Assembly (NCBI GenBank): GCA_944470555.2
Contig: OX104132.1
Location: forward strand, 724,931-788,930
Direction of reading: 5' to 3'
DNA length: 64,000 nt
Source: Heterobilharzia americana
Taxonomy: Eukaryota; Platyhelminthes; Trematoda; Strigeidida; Schistosomatidae
Part shown: in pieces, positions 23,879-38,500 of the stretch
Layout: every line of letters begins with the position of its first letter
Position numbering within the stretch: the first letter of the stretch is position 1
Made by a program: the position numbers and the translations under genes
The notes under the pieces: generated by a model
Told to the model about the DNA's origin: nothing
Databases searched by the model: none
The model's input: the letters and a program-made list of their open reading frames with translations, nothing else

Positions 23879-26800
23879 ACAACAACAACAACAACAACAA
23901 CAAGCACCAATCATCGTGAATGGGAGAAATGTAAAGGAGGTAGTCTATTTCACCCACCTACCCACATAGGCAAGATAGCATTGTTTCAACTACAGGTGGT
24001 GGCATAGTCATACGTGAGGATGTCGGAGCCAGCCAGCCAGCCAGTCAGAATAGGAAAGACAGCAAGACAGATTTCCCTGTGGATATCTCCTGCATTTCGC
24101 TGCACTGCACTGTACTGCACTGTACTCAACATAAAGCGTGAACGTGATTCCGATTTTCAACACTAATCGCAGTCGAATCAATGATTCCATGTGATGGTTG
24201 AGAGAGTCGACGCGTTACGAAAAGTATTTCCAACAAACTATACACATACACCAACAGTTACCGCCTGCACTTACTGCGTGCTGAAGATAAGATCAGATCA
24301 GATGGCCAACATAATGAGAATAAGTTGCAAGAAAGTCACTCTGGCCACCAACCAACCAACAAATATATAGAAGAAGGAAGTGGAGATGGATTAGATTGGA
24401 CATAGACTGAGAAGTCGGTTTGGGGACGTCACGGGGCAGGCCAGGTTAGGCTGTTGTGTGAAACCGAAATGGGAAACGACGAATTGTCTGTTTGAGGATG
24501 ACATGGAGGTGATTGTGTGGGGGGAAATGAAGGCTTCTGGATGGTCATGGAGTGAGGTTGAAGAGACTGACGACAGTAGAGTGAAGTGGGAGGGGGTACT
24601 AATGAAACCTTATGTTCCACTAGGAACCCGAGATGATTTTCTTTGCATTCCTTTTCCTATTATTACGCAGCCACCTCTCGCAGTATCCGGGAAGCTACTT
24701 CCGCTTCTTAAAATTTCGCGTCTAGTTTAACTTCATTTCTGTATTAAAGCTTCATTCATTTGTTTCTTGTTCTGGCTGTAAAAGTGTTTCAACGAACATC
24801 ACAAGATCTTAATTATTTATGATTACAATTGCATAATAATCAAATAGTTGTTCTATCTGTTTACAGCATATCAGACTGCTCTTACATTAATTGACGTTAT
24901 CAAGTATGTCTGTCGCATGATTCATTTCTTACTGACTCTAGTAACCAAGCAAGCCACTTCACCAACGCTTCGTAAGATGAGTTTCGCATATCTAAAGCTG
25001 ATCTCAGTGGTACTTCATCGTTATGAATTTTAGGTAGGTGGTATGCTCTGCAAATGTTAGTGCCTATATGTTTCAACTATTCTTACATTCCAGGTGAGAT
25101 AATTTATCTTATTTTTAGTGACTTCAGTTATCCCTTTTTCCATCTTCAACGTCACCATATCCTTATTATCTCACAGTCTCTGAAACTCAGATTTATCGAC
25201 TAGAATTACATTTATCATTCTAGTGTAACCCGTTTTGTCGAATAACACTACACAGCTTTCCTTACTTATCTGGTCGAGATATATTATGAGATCCTGATCA
25301 GATGTCAACCTCTCGGTTTCAGAGTTCCTCTGTTTTTTCGTAACCAATTACTTCATCTTTAACCCTGAATTCTGGTATCTGTAGCAAACTCTACCTCAGA
25401 TTCTGTAGTTGGTACTAGGTCTGCTGTCTATGACATGAAATCCTTAAACTGAACAACCTTGTCTGATTGGCTTATATTCTGCCTCAAGTAACAAGATTTA
25501 CATCCTAGTGATACAAATTTAATCTCAAATTCATTCAACGAAAAGCTAAAGTAGTAATAGATTTACTTTTCCAGAGCAATAAGGGATTTAGAATGTGACA
25601 GTTGCTTCGAAAGGCGCTTCTTTGAACGTAGTCTCTCATTTCTTCATGCATATAGTTTGGAGATGTTGTTTTCCGGTTTTGCAGCAAGTCATCAACAGCA
25701 TTGGTTCAACCGATTTCATTTAAAGTCAATCTATTCAGTGTTTTAACATTCAGCCGAACTTATGAGTGCTTTAATTACTTCCAGTAGCTCTTAGGATACT
25801 GATTCACTTCAATGCAAAAACTAGGTGAAAATATAACTGTCTACTATATAGTTTTTTTTTCTGAGCCAATAACTGTGAAGCTTAATATAGAAATATTGTC
25901 TTCTCAGACATTGGTTAGTAATGGGCTAATCAAATTTCAGTAACACTGAGGTTGATAATGGACCAATAGAATGTCAGTGACACTAACCTTGGTCAAGGTC
26001 AAGGGATAATATTCAGACCACATTTTACTTAGGATATATAACCCATCAAATGTCTATCTATCCATCCCAACGCTTACACCAGCCAATTTGTGATTTAGCG
26101 TGGCCATCGTATAACATCCATCTGCGTTCAATCTTCGCAAGTTTCCAAAGATTCTTCAAGTGAAATTAATTCACGATGAAAACTAGTTTCAAAAAAGAAT
26201 GCGAGAATATATTCAAACTTAGGCATGTTAGACCAGTATACTTGGTTGTCATAGAAACCAATTCATTGACGACAGTAGTTATTAGTTTTCGATTAGAGCA
26301 AAAGTTTATGCATGAACCTTCTGTTATAGATTACAATTAACACGACTTATATCATATTCCATAGGGGATTAGTTCAATGGTATACCTTTGATACAAGTTT
26401 CTTCAGTAGGAAGCGGGCTGTCAATATCTCTCCACTAGTGATTTAGTGGTTTGCTCTGACGATGCGATATGTGACTCTTTGTTTCTTCTGACTGTTGTGT
26501 CATTCACTGATTGTGTAGATTTTCCTTTTCACTGTTCTTCTGCTTGATCTCTCACCTTCCTGTCGTTTATCATTTTCCTCATTGGTTGATAGATTGGATT
26601 TATGTCTATACATCTGTTGATTGCTGATTGACTGACTGATGTGAATCCTCAGCTTCTAATAATTCTCTGATATTCTTTGTGTCTCCTCTCTCCATCCAAC
26701 ATTTCCATATTGTCAAAATTCAATTCATGTTCACGTTATTATCCACGTGTATCAGAATGAGTGATGAAATGTCATGTGTGTGACGTTTAATAGCCAATTG

Positions 26801-29446
26801 TAGACGAAGGCGAAGGTGGGCGATCGCTTTGTCCGATATAGTGTTGACCATAGTTATTGAAGCTGACTTTGTGAATGATATTCGGTTTGTCTTCTTTGGT
26901 TATTGCATCCTTTGATGTTCATAATAGTGTTTGGAGGGGATTTGTTGGTTTATGATCCACACGAGTTCCAAATGGTCTCAGTATTCTTTTTCTGATTTCT
27001 GATGTGTTCTTTGTGCACGGTAGAATGATGCGTTCATTGATTTTTTTTTTGAATGAATTTGTAGTTGATGATAGGCATCTTGTGATAAAGTTTCGTGAGT
27101 AGCTACTCTTCTTTAGAATGGATATCTAGTAGTTTTCTTCGTTTCTCCTTGAAGTTGTTGTACTGCAGTATGTTCTCATCTTTTAGAATAGAGTTTGTAG
27201 GCAATCAGTTTTGTGGGTTGTTGTGTTGTTGTTATTGTAGTTGAGGATTTAGTTAGTGTGTGGTGACTTCTTGTACACTTGAGTCTCTGATTTTCCGGCA
27301 TTTGTCCTACTGACTCAAACATTCATAAATGGTAGTTGGTTGTTCACCTTGTTCTTTATCTTTGTTTTATAGACGTATCTATCCACGAATTTAGGGCAGA
27401 CGGATACACTTCTAAGCATATGAAGAGATATGTGCGTTGTTACTTATTGAATGAATACTCAGTATTGTACAAAATCAAAGATTTTACCACAGTAATAACT
27501 ATTTAAAAGATAGAATATGAGTAGTGTGTGTAGCAGTGTTAGAATTGATAACAATGGATTGATGAAAGAGATCAATCAGAAAGGAAGGTATGATATTTTG
27601 TCATGGATACTTCATAACCTGGCTTAGTTACATCGACACCACTGACTTCGTAAAGAGGTGAAGCGTTTTTAAGTACTACACAAGAATTTAAGTAGTGTTC
27701 CTGGTGAGTTTCAGTATCTTTCATTTCTAAAAGGCGGAAAATATTTCTGTTAGACTTTGACCTTACATTCCATTCAGTCATCATGGTGGAACTGTGGTAT
27801 TGGTTACTGTCACCCTGTCCTATACTGTTGATTTGTTCCACTTCTTTGAAGAAAGAGGAAACTGTAGATTGGGTTCTTATTCATGATTCTATTGAACACC
27901 ATGCTTCTAGAAGTTCTCTCACAGCTTTTGAATCTGTTCTTTGAAGGATTTATGCAAGTATTTCAGAGAAGAGTCTTCTTTCACCGATTTCTTTCTCAAC
28001 CCTGTACCATCACAAATGTATATATTTTTCGTATATAAAGTACTTAATAGTTAAAAGCGGTTTGTCAAGCAAGACACTGACACTCCGCTTTAAAGAATTG
28101 TTACTTAGATGACCATTTAAAGTTTAGCTCATATTTAACGATATGATTTATAGACAGGAAGATGGAATAGCTAAGGGACCCCCATTAGGTCCACTGTCAG
28201 CATACTGTTGCTTTATAGTCACTTTGGAGAATAGACCCTTCATGTCAACGACTGAAAGTTTTCTAGTGTACAAAAAACAAGCGGACAGTACTTTTATCCT
28301 CTGCGATAATCAGTGTGATTCCAGTTTAGTCTGTTTATTATAAATATCACACAATGAAACAGTAGCATTTACTGGATAACGTTTCGGACATAATTTATTG
28401 TCCATATTCATATCAGGTAACTCTACAACTTCGAGACAGTCTCTATATATTCCTAGTTTTCTCTCCTCTGTGGTGACAAGGGTAGTAGAATTTTCCATAT
28501 ATCTGGGACAGGTGCAGCATCATTTCGATTGCATGTGTTTGGTGTTGATTCAGTAAACAAAGATTTGGTTATCAATCTCTCCCTCCACCCAACTAAGTTA
28601 GTTTTCAACACTGTCACCCTATCCCACCCTACTGTGTGATTGTGTGTCATCGCATGCACAGCTATAGCCGAGTTTTTCTCTACATTTCTTATCTTATTAG
28701 GATCTACTGATCTTGATTTAGCTAAGTGTTTGTGCTCTGTTATTCTAATCGACCCTGGATAGTCGACTGCTTTGACCTATGTACTTGACCTCGCAATCAT
28801 TGCAAGGGACCTGGTAAGCCAGATCATTTTGCTTAACTGTATCGATAGGATCTTTTAACATACAAAGCTTGTTTCTATGTGAGTTTGTTGGTTTGGATGC
28901 CACTTTAATCCCAGCCTTATTGAGAATTCTTCGTAGTGCTTCTGAGGTGCATTCCTTGTATAGTAATACAGCAGAGGCTTTGAATTCTCTCTTAACCCTG
29001 TCACCATTATTAACACTAGTAGTGGGATTATTATTAATAACATCTGTATTGCTACTACTACCACTGCTAATATTTTCTTTCGATTTCTTATGAATTTATT
29101 TATAGATTTTGATGGGTAATTATTGAGACGTAGGGTATTCTTGATGTGTCTAATTTCTTGTCGCAGATTTTCCAATCTACTAGTAAGCTATTTCGCTCTA
29201 TCACTTAAGCATTTAACTAGGCCTACTTTAACTGAAATGGGGTGGGAGGATTCGAAGTCTATGTAGCGATTCGAATGGGTAGGTTTCCTATAGACACTTG
29301 TCTCTAGATTTCCTTCTTGTGTTCGATTAATCTGCGACAAGAAGTTAGACACATCAAGAATACCCTATGTCCCAATTACCCACCTAAATTTATAAATAAA
29401 TCCATAAGAAATCGAAAGAAAAATATTAGCAGTGGTGGCAGTAGTG

Positions 29447-29519
<73 letters not shown>

Positions 29520-32500
29520 GGGTCAGGTATACAGGTTATTCCATGCGACTGTTATTCAAAAGGGTTTAGGAGCACTATCCATTGCTGTTACAAAGACGTA
29601 GCCATGAAGTGAGAAGAATTCCTATAACTGAGCACAACGTGAACGTGGATCACCCTATCTCAAGAACCATCTCGTTCAAAATCATTTTATTAAGTGAAAA
29701 TAAATCTTCCATTCGAATTTTTCATCGTAACTATTTGGGTTTATTGAAGGAAAGGAAGCTTTAACATGTCGCTTTACTTCTAGTTAGTGTTTATGAATGT
29801 TTAATCAAGAAGGATACGACATAGTTTCAAATGCCACAAGACCAATTTTAAGAAGCCTAATACTTAAACAAGAATTTAATCAACAGATACATGGATACAT
29901 ATAAAATCTACAATCGACTTAAGTAGAAAATAGTCATCTCTGAAAGAGTTTCAAACTGACTCAACAAATCAATACTGAAACATAGGGTGATATTGCGAAC
30001 AAATAAATAGCCTCAAAGGGATAGAGAAAAGCTGAGCATCAACATAATACAACGTCTGTATTTTATAGTCTTTTCATTGAACTACAGATAATAATCTATA
30101 TCCAAAGTAATAGAGAATATTTGTGGCTCAGATGGATGATCTTGGTTGTATTGTGTTCTCTGAAATGGGTTGACATAACAATCGAAAGAAACAACCAATC
30201 ACAGACCACGTCGCCACTAAATCACTCACGGAGAGATATTTACAGGTCACTTTATAGTGAAGTTAGTGGTGGTGATGTCTCCGTCTAGCAAGACGATGAA
30301 AGCTTCATGATTAAACAACCCAGCACAGAGAACACAATACAACTAAGATTGTATCCAAAGTGTTACATAACCGATAACACTATTTCAATGTCCAATCAAG
30401 CGAATAGTAATTCAAATGAATTAGAATAGTACTTTCATCAGAAAACTGTACCATATAGTTCTGGTAGTTTAAAAATCCTGGTTATGTCATAAGACAAAAG
30501 ACATTTAACGAAGAATCACTCTGTCCAGTCAATATTAATATCTCTATGAGAAGAAGACTTATAAAGACCAAAGTAATCAATATTTAGTTACTAAGTTAAA
30601 TGATACAATAAAGTGACTGGTGAATATAATGAAAAATTAGAATGAAACAAGATGGAAGGATGTAATGTGTCAGAAGATATGATATTTTTTTAGCACAGAT
30701 TTCAAGCTTCATCTCCAAATGAATATCCTGAAGTTCTAATTAGAAACGATGACCTGTGAGGTTAACTATTGGCCGGGGGCGGGGGAGGTAGAGTAGATCC
30801 TAATTGAAGTTCCCGAATGATCATCACTCTGTAGAAGTTGGAAATCTTGAACCATTGCACTGTGACCTAGTGATTGAATAGTTAAGTCATTCACCATGAA
30901 ACCTAAAATTCCTGAGTTCGATCGTTAACTAAGTCATGAGTATTTGCTGCTGACGAGTCCCATCATAGGATGAAACAACTGCTTAGAATTCTCAATTTTT
31001 TAATGCTTCGCCAACGGATATCAGTCCTTCATGAATACTACCTCAGGTGTACACCACTCACTAGGCTTCATGGAACTCTATAAATGATAATTAAGTTGTT
31101 CTTTTTTGGATTTACTGATAGTATACTTATCAATAATGGATGTATATTTGATTTAATTTGTCGAAATTCTATAGTTTACTGTTTTGCATATATCATTCTA
31201 TGATTTTCAAATGAGAGAGTTATAGTTGTTGTTGTTGTTATTGCTTCGACGTTTGAAGTGTTGAATACTTGGTCCAAGTCTATGGGTTACAGATACATCT
31301 AACTGTTGTATCTTGAATAGAACAAAATGTATCTTGTATTCCACTAAATAGACTATAATTATTATTATTATTTTATTATTAGTCCCTTGGGTTCCTAGTG
31401 GAACATAGGGCTTCAGTAGCACGCCTCCAGTGATCTCTGTTCTCTGAGATCTTTTGAACCTGGTCCCACGACAGCCCAGAAGAAATAGACTATAATAGAC
31501 AGTTATAAATTTCAAGTTGCTATTCATCGTAAACTGACATCAGTTCGAGGAACAAAGGAAACCTGAGAGCATTGGACAGCTGTTTTGGTCAGACTAGTAT
31601 GGGACTTCTCAGCAGTGCGCACCCACGAACCCGCCACCTTCAGGTTCCATGCCCAGCGCATTATCGTCGAGTTAGCCACTGTGTCAAAATCCAATGCTCC
31701 ATATTTCCAACTTCTATTACTGTTTACTTGGAAATTCAAAGATTTGCTTATTACTTAATTAATTATTTAAAATTTACTTAGGGTACTGTTGGATCCATTC
31801 CGTTGGAAGAAGTATCGAATATTGAATTGAGAAAATTAGGAAAAAGAGAAAATACTTCTTATTCAAATGCTATTTTATCGGTTGGATATATGACTAGTCA
31901 AGGTTGGACAAGTATACAACTTCAACTTCAATTGATTGCACACCCTCCAGCTGATATTGAAACAAAACCTCATCTTCATTTCCAACCAGTTTTAGATGAC
32001 AATGAAATATCAGTTAACTACTTCCATTTATTTTGGTATTCAGGCAGGCAAACAGAATTCACTATCTTAATTTATAATCTGTAAGTTGAAATGAACACTT
32101 ATGTCGAAAACACACTATGTATTATTTATCATAAACTTATATCATCTGGAAAGACCCTTGAAAACCTGAGAACTCTGGATAGCTGTTTCGTCTTGGCATG
32201 GGGCTCATCAGCAGGACACACCACCTATGATCACACTTTGGATAGGAATTTATTTTGCCAATTTGAGATATAGCGCTTATCCCATGATATATAGTAATTA
32301 TCAGTCGAGGTCTTCAGTTGACATCTCCTTCCCTTCTGGCTGGTTGGCCTCACCGACTATGGTTTCTCTTTAAAACTTCACGATATCCATCTGGAAGCAT
32401 GTTGATAATGAACACAATAAAGTAGTGCATTTTTAGGATGACAGTCACGATATATCGTGAATTGATAGAAGTTGGAAATTGTGAGCAACTGAAAACTGAC

Positions 32501-35500
32501 CCAGTGTCTGAATGGTTAACGCGTTCGCCGTGAAACCTGAAGGTCCTGGGTTAGACCCCTAGCCGGGTCGTTGGTGCGTACTGCTGAAGAGTCCCATACT
32601 AGGACGAAACAGCTGTCCAGTGCTCCCAGATTTTTAGTGGTTCCCCAACTGACTTCAATCCATGATGAATACTACTTCTAAATAAATCATCATCGTTGGC
32701 AAAATTTAAATCTTCTAGGGTCGTTGTCTTTTCATCGATCAAACAGCGTATGCCCATCATCTCACAATTCGTTGCACTATCCAATCCGGTCCAGTCGACC
32801 TCAATCAAGATGATCATTGGTGGTAGTACGCCGCAGCCTTATCTTACTCCTATCTCCACTTCAAGTCCGTGAAGAATTCTACTTCTCAATTTTTTTACCG
32901 AATCCCTTGCAATGATTGCAAGGTCAAACACATAGGTCAAATTAGTCGACTAGGGTCAATTAGAGTAACAGAGCATTAACTAATTGGCTAATTTAACATT
33001 AGTAGATCCTAATGAGATAAGAAATTTAGAGAAAAAGTCGGTTGGCTATAGCTACGCACGCAGTTACACACAATCACACAATGGGGTGGGATAGAGAGAT
33101 AGTTTTGGAAATAACTTAGTTGGGGTGGGTAGAGTTGAGGGAGAGATTAATAAACAAATCTTTGTTTATCGAATCAACATCAAATACATGCAGTCGGAAT
33201 GATTATAAACCTGTTCCAGATATATGACAAATTCTATCGTTCTTGTGACAAAGAAGGATAGAAAATTAGAACTATATAAACTCTGTCTCAAAGTTTTGGA
33301 GTTACCTAATATGAATATGGATAATAAATTATGTTCGAAACTTTGCTATCTAGTAAATGGTACTGTTACACATTGTGTAACATTTTGAATAAACAGACTG
33401 AAGTGAAATTTCAAGTTGGTGCTGAATTCTATCGGTGGCAGGGTGGGGTGGTGTCATGCGTGTGCACCGTGGAGGTATCCTAAACTAAGATGAAATAGAT
33501 AGTCATGCAATGCATTCGGGGTTTCCAATATTCCACCAATTGAAATCAACTCATGATGAATACCGACTTGGAAAATTAAATTCCCTCTAATACCCAAATT
33601 AAAACAAAGCTACAAACTACACGTAAATGTTAGTTGGTTGGAGGCAATCGGCAGGTAGCCGTGGATTTTGGCACTCATCAGCAATGCATATCTGCAATTT
33701 CGGCGTGCCTGATGTCCCACCTGAGACTCGAGCCCGCGTCAACCAGTATCACAGTCACTGACTTTACCACAACTATTCGGGACGCTACCGACATTCTGAA
33801 GGACTGGTTTACATGTATTGTACTAATGTGCACCGCGATGCTTAGGTTCCTAGCCTGGTTGCACATTGCAAATATGATTGATAGGATTCAGTTTGCACTC
33901 AGGACTAGACAACATGAAATTGGTTGCACTCCTGTAACCAGTCAATACAAACTACATGTGTTGATTGGATAAGCAAAACTTTAATTGAGGATGGGAGAAT
34001 ATGTACCTAAATGGCTTCGAAAACAAGTGAAGTGTAAACTAGGAGTAAACCCTGAAAGGAGATGACCCTCTTCATCTATAACAAAACATATCATGGAAAC
34101 ACGTCATAAAGTTATTGTTCAAACAGCCTTTAAAGTTTTATATAGAAGCAATCAGTCAGGTATGTATACTGAGATTTGCAGAAGCCATGGCCATACAGAG
34201 TGAAATCATCTTTATGTGTATGAAAAAACTTGTACTTACACAACACCTACCAATTGGTAAACTTTGTTTTCTTCTTCATCATCATCAATATCAACATAGG
34301 ATTAGGCATCACTACGTAACGGTCCGAGTTACCACAGCTAATATCACCACATCAAGTAAAAAGGTAGTGAGGCACAAGATGAATATAAGAAAATTCAGTC
34401 AAGAGAAACATAGACTACTAGAAGAAAGAAAGGAAGAATGACAAAATGGTGAGATTCGGTAAAGCGTCGTTAACATGAGGATAATGTGTGTGTGTATACA
34501 TCTGCACCACTGACATCGCTTCTCAGCCATATCCCCCAGAGTCTCCAGCCACTGGTTCCTCTTATCCCACCAACCCAAACCACCTAGTATGCATCACCCT
34601 ACATGGCTCAAACAAACAGTCAGAGACTTCATACATCGGCGCCATGTTTCAGTCGTACCTTCGGGGCATAGTGGTCAACACTTTGGCATTTGCAGCGATG
34701 GGTACGAGGTTCGAGTTTCAATGGGAACAATGCCGCACACTGGGGTGCAGGTACACTCAGCTGACGAGTTCAAAATAGGGCGAAATGTGCACCCTGAATT
34801 CCACTGCTAACCACTATCCATAACTGCTTTAATAAAAGATGTTGGATATATGGAAAAGTTAGAAAAATGTTTTGAAATATTGTTAACAAGAGGAAAAAAT
34901 GATTATCTACATCATCCTAGTATTCATCACAGACCGACATCAGCTGAAAAAACATAGAAAATCTGATAGCACAGAACAGGTGTTCCGTCCTATTATGAAG
35001 CTCCTCAATAGTTAGTACACATCTATGACCATACCACGAATCGAACTTAGTACCTTCATATCCCGCCATAAATGCGTTGCCATTGGACCAAGGCGTCGGA
35101 TTCCTCTAGTCTAAAGTTTCCTGTTGATTGCATTCCCAAATGAATACTAACTAGGAATAAAATCACCTTAGACACCAAACTAATTTATTAATTTATAAGT
35201 AAAATTTTATTATTGCATATAACAGTTCACAAACTTATCATTGAAATATATATACTTAACTAGTAATTTGTTTAGGCAAGTTATTTGTGTAATACATAAC
35301 ATTCCACTCACTTCAATCTCTTTTGTAAACAGTTACCATACCGAAGTAAGTAATTTTGAGATGAAAACGCGGGAAAACTTGTTAGAGTTACATGAAACAT
35401 CCTTATTGTAATGGTTGTTAAGTTTGCAATGTAGTCTACGATAAGGTTATATTATTTTTGCAATTGGAAAGAATTCTGTAATTTCATAGGCTTGGAGGTA

Positions 35501-38500
35501 AAACTAGAGTATTGTTGATGCCATCGATGAAGAGTCATCAGTAGAAAAGCATTAATGAATATATTTCATCGTTGGTTCTTTGAAAAGATAAGAAATTATC
35601 ATCGCCATCTTCCTTCGAAGGAAAGCAAATGCAGCCATTATTACCAACAAATGAATATTTACGGCGACAAGTTAGTAGAGAAATACATTCTCCTTGTTAG
35701 TACCGTATATGCTACCGAATCCAATTGCGTCAAGAATATTTGCAATAAATGCAGTCGATCAAAGTGAAGAAAAAGCAAGAAACATTCCAGTTGGTTTTCT
35801 TCAACAATCCTACATGTTGCCTTGCTACATAAAGATTCCGCATGTAATAAAAACTTGGAAAAGTTTCCTGTATTTCGTAAGATTTAATGTAGTAGGATTG
35901 AGTGAGAAAATGGAATGTGAGAATATCATGTACATGAGTTCGTCTTCCAAGCATAGTCATGATATGCTGGAAAATGTGAAATGATGCCTACCTGGAACAG
36001 GAAAGAAACCGCCTCATCCATGAGCTGTTATCGAAAGAGGCATAGGACTGAACTCATGGCTACGTGTTCAAGACTACCTTATAGCCTCACAGTTCACAGA
36101 AACTTGGTTGCATTGTGTTATCTGAGCTGAGTCATCTATCATAAAGAAGAACGGCTACTCACGAAACTGTATCAAAAGATTCCTATACCCTACATCATCA
36201 ACTACAAAGTCATCCATAGAAATCAATAAATGCATCATCCTACCATACATAAAGAACACGTCAGAAATCACGAAAAGATTACTGAAACCCTTGGAATTAG
36301 TGTGGCTCATAAATCAATAAATTCCCTCCAAACACTATTATGCACACCAAAGAACGCAGCAACCAGAGGAAGATAAAGCGAACATCATTCATAAAATCAA
36401 CTTCAATAACTGCAGTCAACACTACATTGGACAAAGTGGCCACCCTCTTCACCTTTGTCTACATAAACACCGATTGGCTATTCGATGTCATATACGACAT
36501 TTCATCACTCATTCTGATACACGTGGATAATAATGTGGACATGAATTCAATTTCGACAGTGTGGAAATGTTGAATGGTGAGAGGAAAGACAGAAAACATT
36601 ACAGAATTCTTAGAAGCTTGGCAATCATATCAGTCAGCAATCTGTCAACCAATGAGGAAAATGATAAACGATAGGAAGGTGAAACAGAACAACAGTGAAC
36701 AAGAAAATCCATGCAATCAATCAATGACGCAACAATCAAAAGAAACAACCAATCATAAACTAATCCCTGACTTCATAGTGAAGTTAGTGCTTTGGAGGAT
36801 GTTGTCCAGCAAGACGATGAAAGTTCCAGGAATAAACAACCCATCTCAGTGAACAGGATACAACAAAGACCATCCACCTGAGCTGCAAATATTCTCCACC
36901 ATTTCAGTTTACAGAAACCCTTACTAAGTAGTTAATAATAATAACAGTAACATACATATCTTACTTGACATTCTCCTCTGTTCGTTAGCTGGCCGTGTTT
37001 TGAACATCAAACCCACAACAAAAGCTTCGCACTTTGAAGTAAAAGAATATCAGCATGTTTTATTTTTCAATAGCCGACTTTATGTTAGTAAGAGCCATAT
37101 GAGCCGTCAAGAAAAACTTCTCTATAAACAAACTTTCATTACTAACAGTGGAAAATCTGCTCGTACGAAGCTCCCATGCCACCGTATATCGCCTACGAGA
37201 TTTTAGCAGCCACTTACATCAATAGCTCAGAAAGGACTTTGAAAATAGAGCGGTGATGAAAATCTTTCCAAAGAATTTTTATGACTCCTTCATTTCATCG
37301 GTTAGTTGGATCAATGAACTTTGCCAAGATACAAGGTGATAATTGACTAAGTGTCAGTTTTTTTCCTCCACTTTTTACAAGTTATAAGGTGAAAAAGTTT
37401 AACAGATAGCGTAATCAACCCATGGATGAATTCATCAAATATGAGTAGGAATTGCTTGAGGTGACTCTGAAGGTCACCCTGACAACTACTGAACTAAGCA
37501 ATTACAGTTCTGTATTTCACGCAAAACATAAGATTCCAACCTTAATACGGGAATCTGATTGGCTATTTCAGTCCTTGCTAAAACTCCCCTTGAAGTCATT
37601 CATTGTATGCTTAGTGAATCAAATAGGAAGTCAGAGTTTTAAGTGAATTAGATAATCATGTGACCACAGCTATATTATTCTAAAGTTGAAATATAGACAG
37701 TATCCTTGTTTTATCATTGAACAAAAGTCAGTCTATCATTCTAGAAAACGAGTCAATATAGGATTGGGCATCACTACGTAACGGTCCGAGTTACCACAGC
37801 TAATATCACCACATCAAGTAAAAAGGTAGTGAGGCACAAGATGAATATAAGAAAATTCAGTCAAGAGAAACATAGACTACTAGAAGAAAGAAAGGAAGAA
37901 TGACAAAATGGTGAGGTTCGGTAAAGCGTCGTTAACATGAGGATAATGTGTGTGTGGATACATCTGCTCCACAAACATTGCTTCTCAGCCATATCCCTCA
38001 GAGTCTCCAGCCACTGGTTCCTCTTATCCTACCAACCCAAACCACCTAGTATGCATCCCCCAACATGGCTCAAACAAACAGTCAGAGACTTCATACATAG
38101 GTGCCATGTTTCAGTCTAGCCACCTCGGGCCTTTCTCCAGCCTACACCTACTTCAGCCAATATTGTGTGATGAGGCAGTTGGTGACTAGGCATACGTAGT
38201 ACGTGTCCCAACCAGCTATCTCAGTCGATCAAGGTTCATAACCTCATCAACTGATTTACCTCTCCTCTCTCCATAAAACTCTACACCTGACTTCTGCATT
38301 ACCCACGTGGTGATACCACGGAATACGGCCTATACTCTGAAGTCAACGGTGGTCAAACACAAGGAGCCAGCCTTCTCATGTCTTCCATCTTTAATGGTCA
38401 TGTTTCATAGCCATACAGTAGAAGAGAGGGGACTGTAGTGCAGAACACGCAACCTTTGATAGACAATCGGATATCATGGCGACGCCATAGGTGGCATAAA

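Noticed and set aside
24867..24971. Possible cassette exon (acceptor tttacag, donor CTTC|gtaaga)
   Set aside because: It would need a one-base carry-over that exon 1 does not supply, and with the 22746-22836 candidate it still leaves the wrong phase for exon 2.
29317..29601. 94-codon ORF with a long poly-Ser run
   Set aside because: It arises from PLE remnants plus the (AGT)n tract, not a serine-rich gene.
33634..33972. 112-codon ORF with membrane-like stretches
   Set aside because: No recognisable motif, no splice borders in phase, and part of the region is a dispersed repeat.
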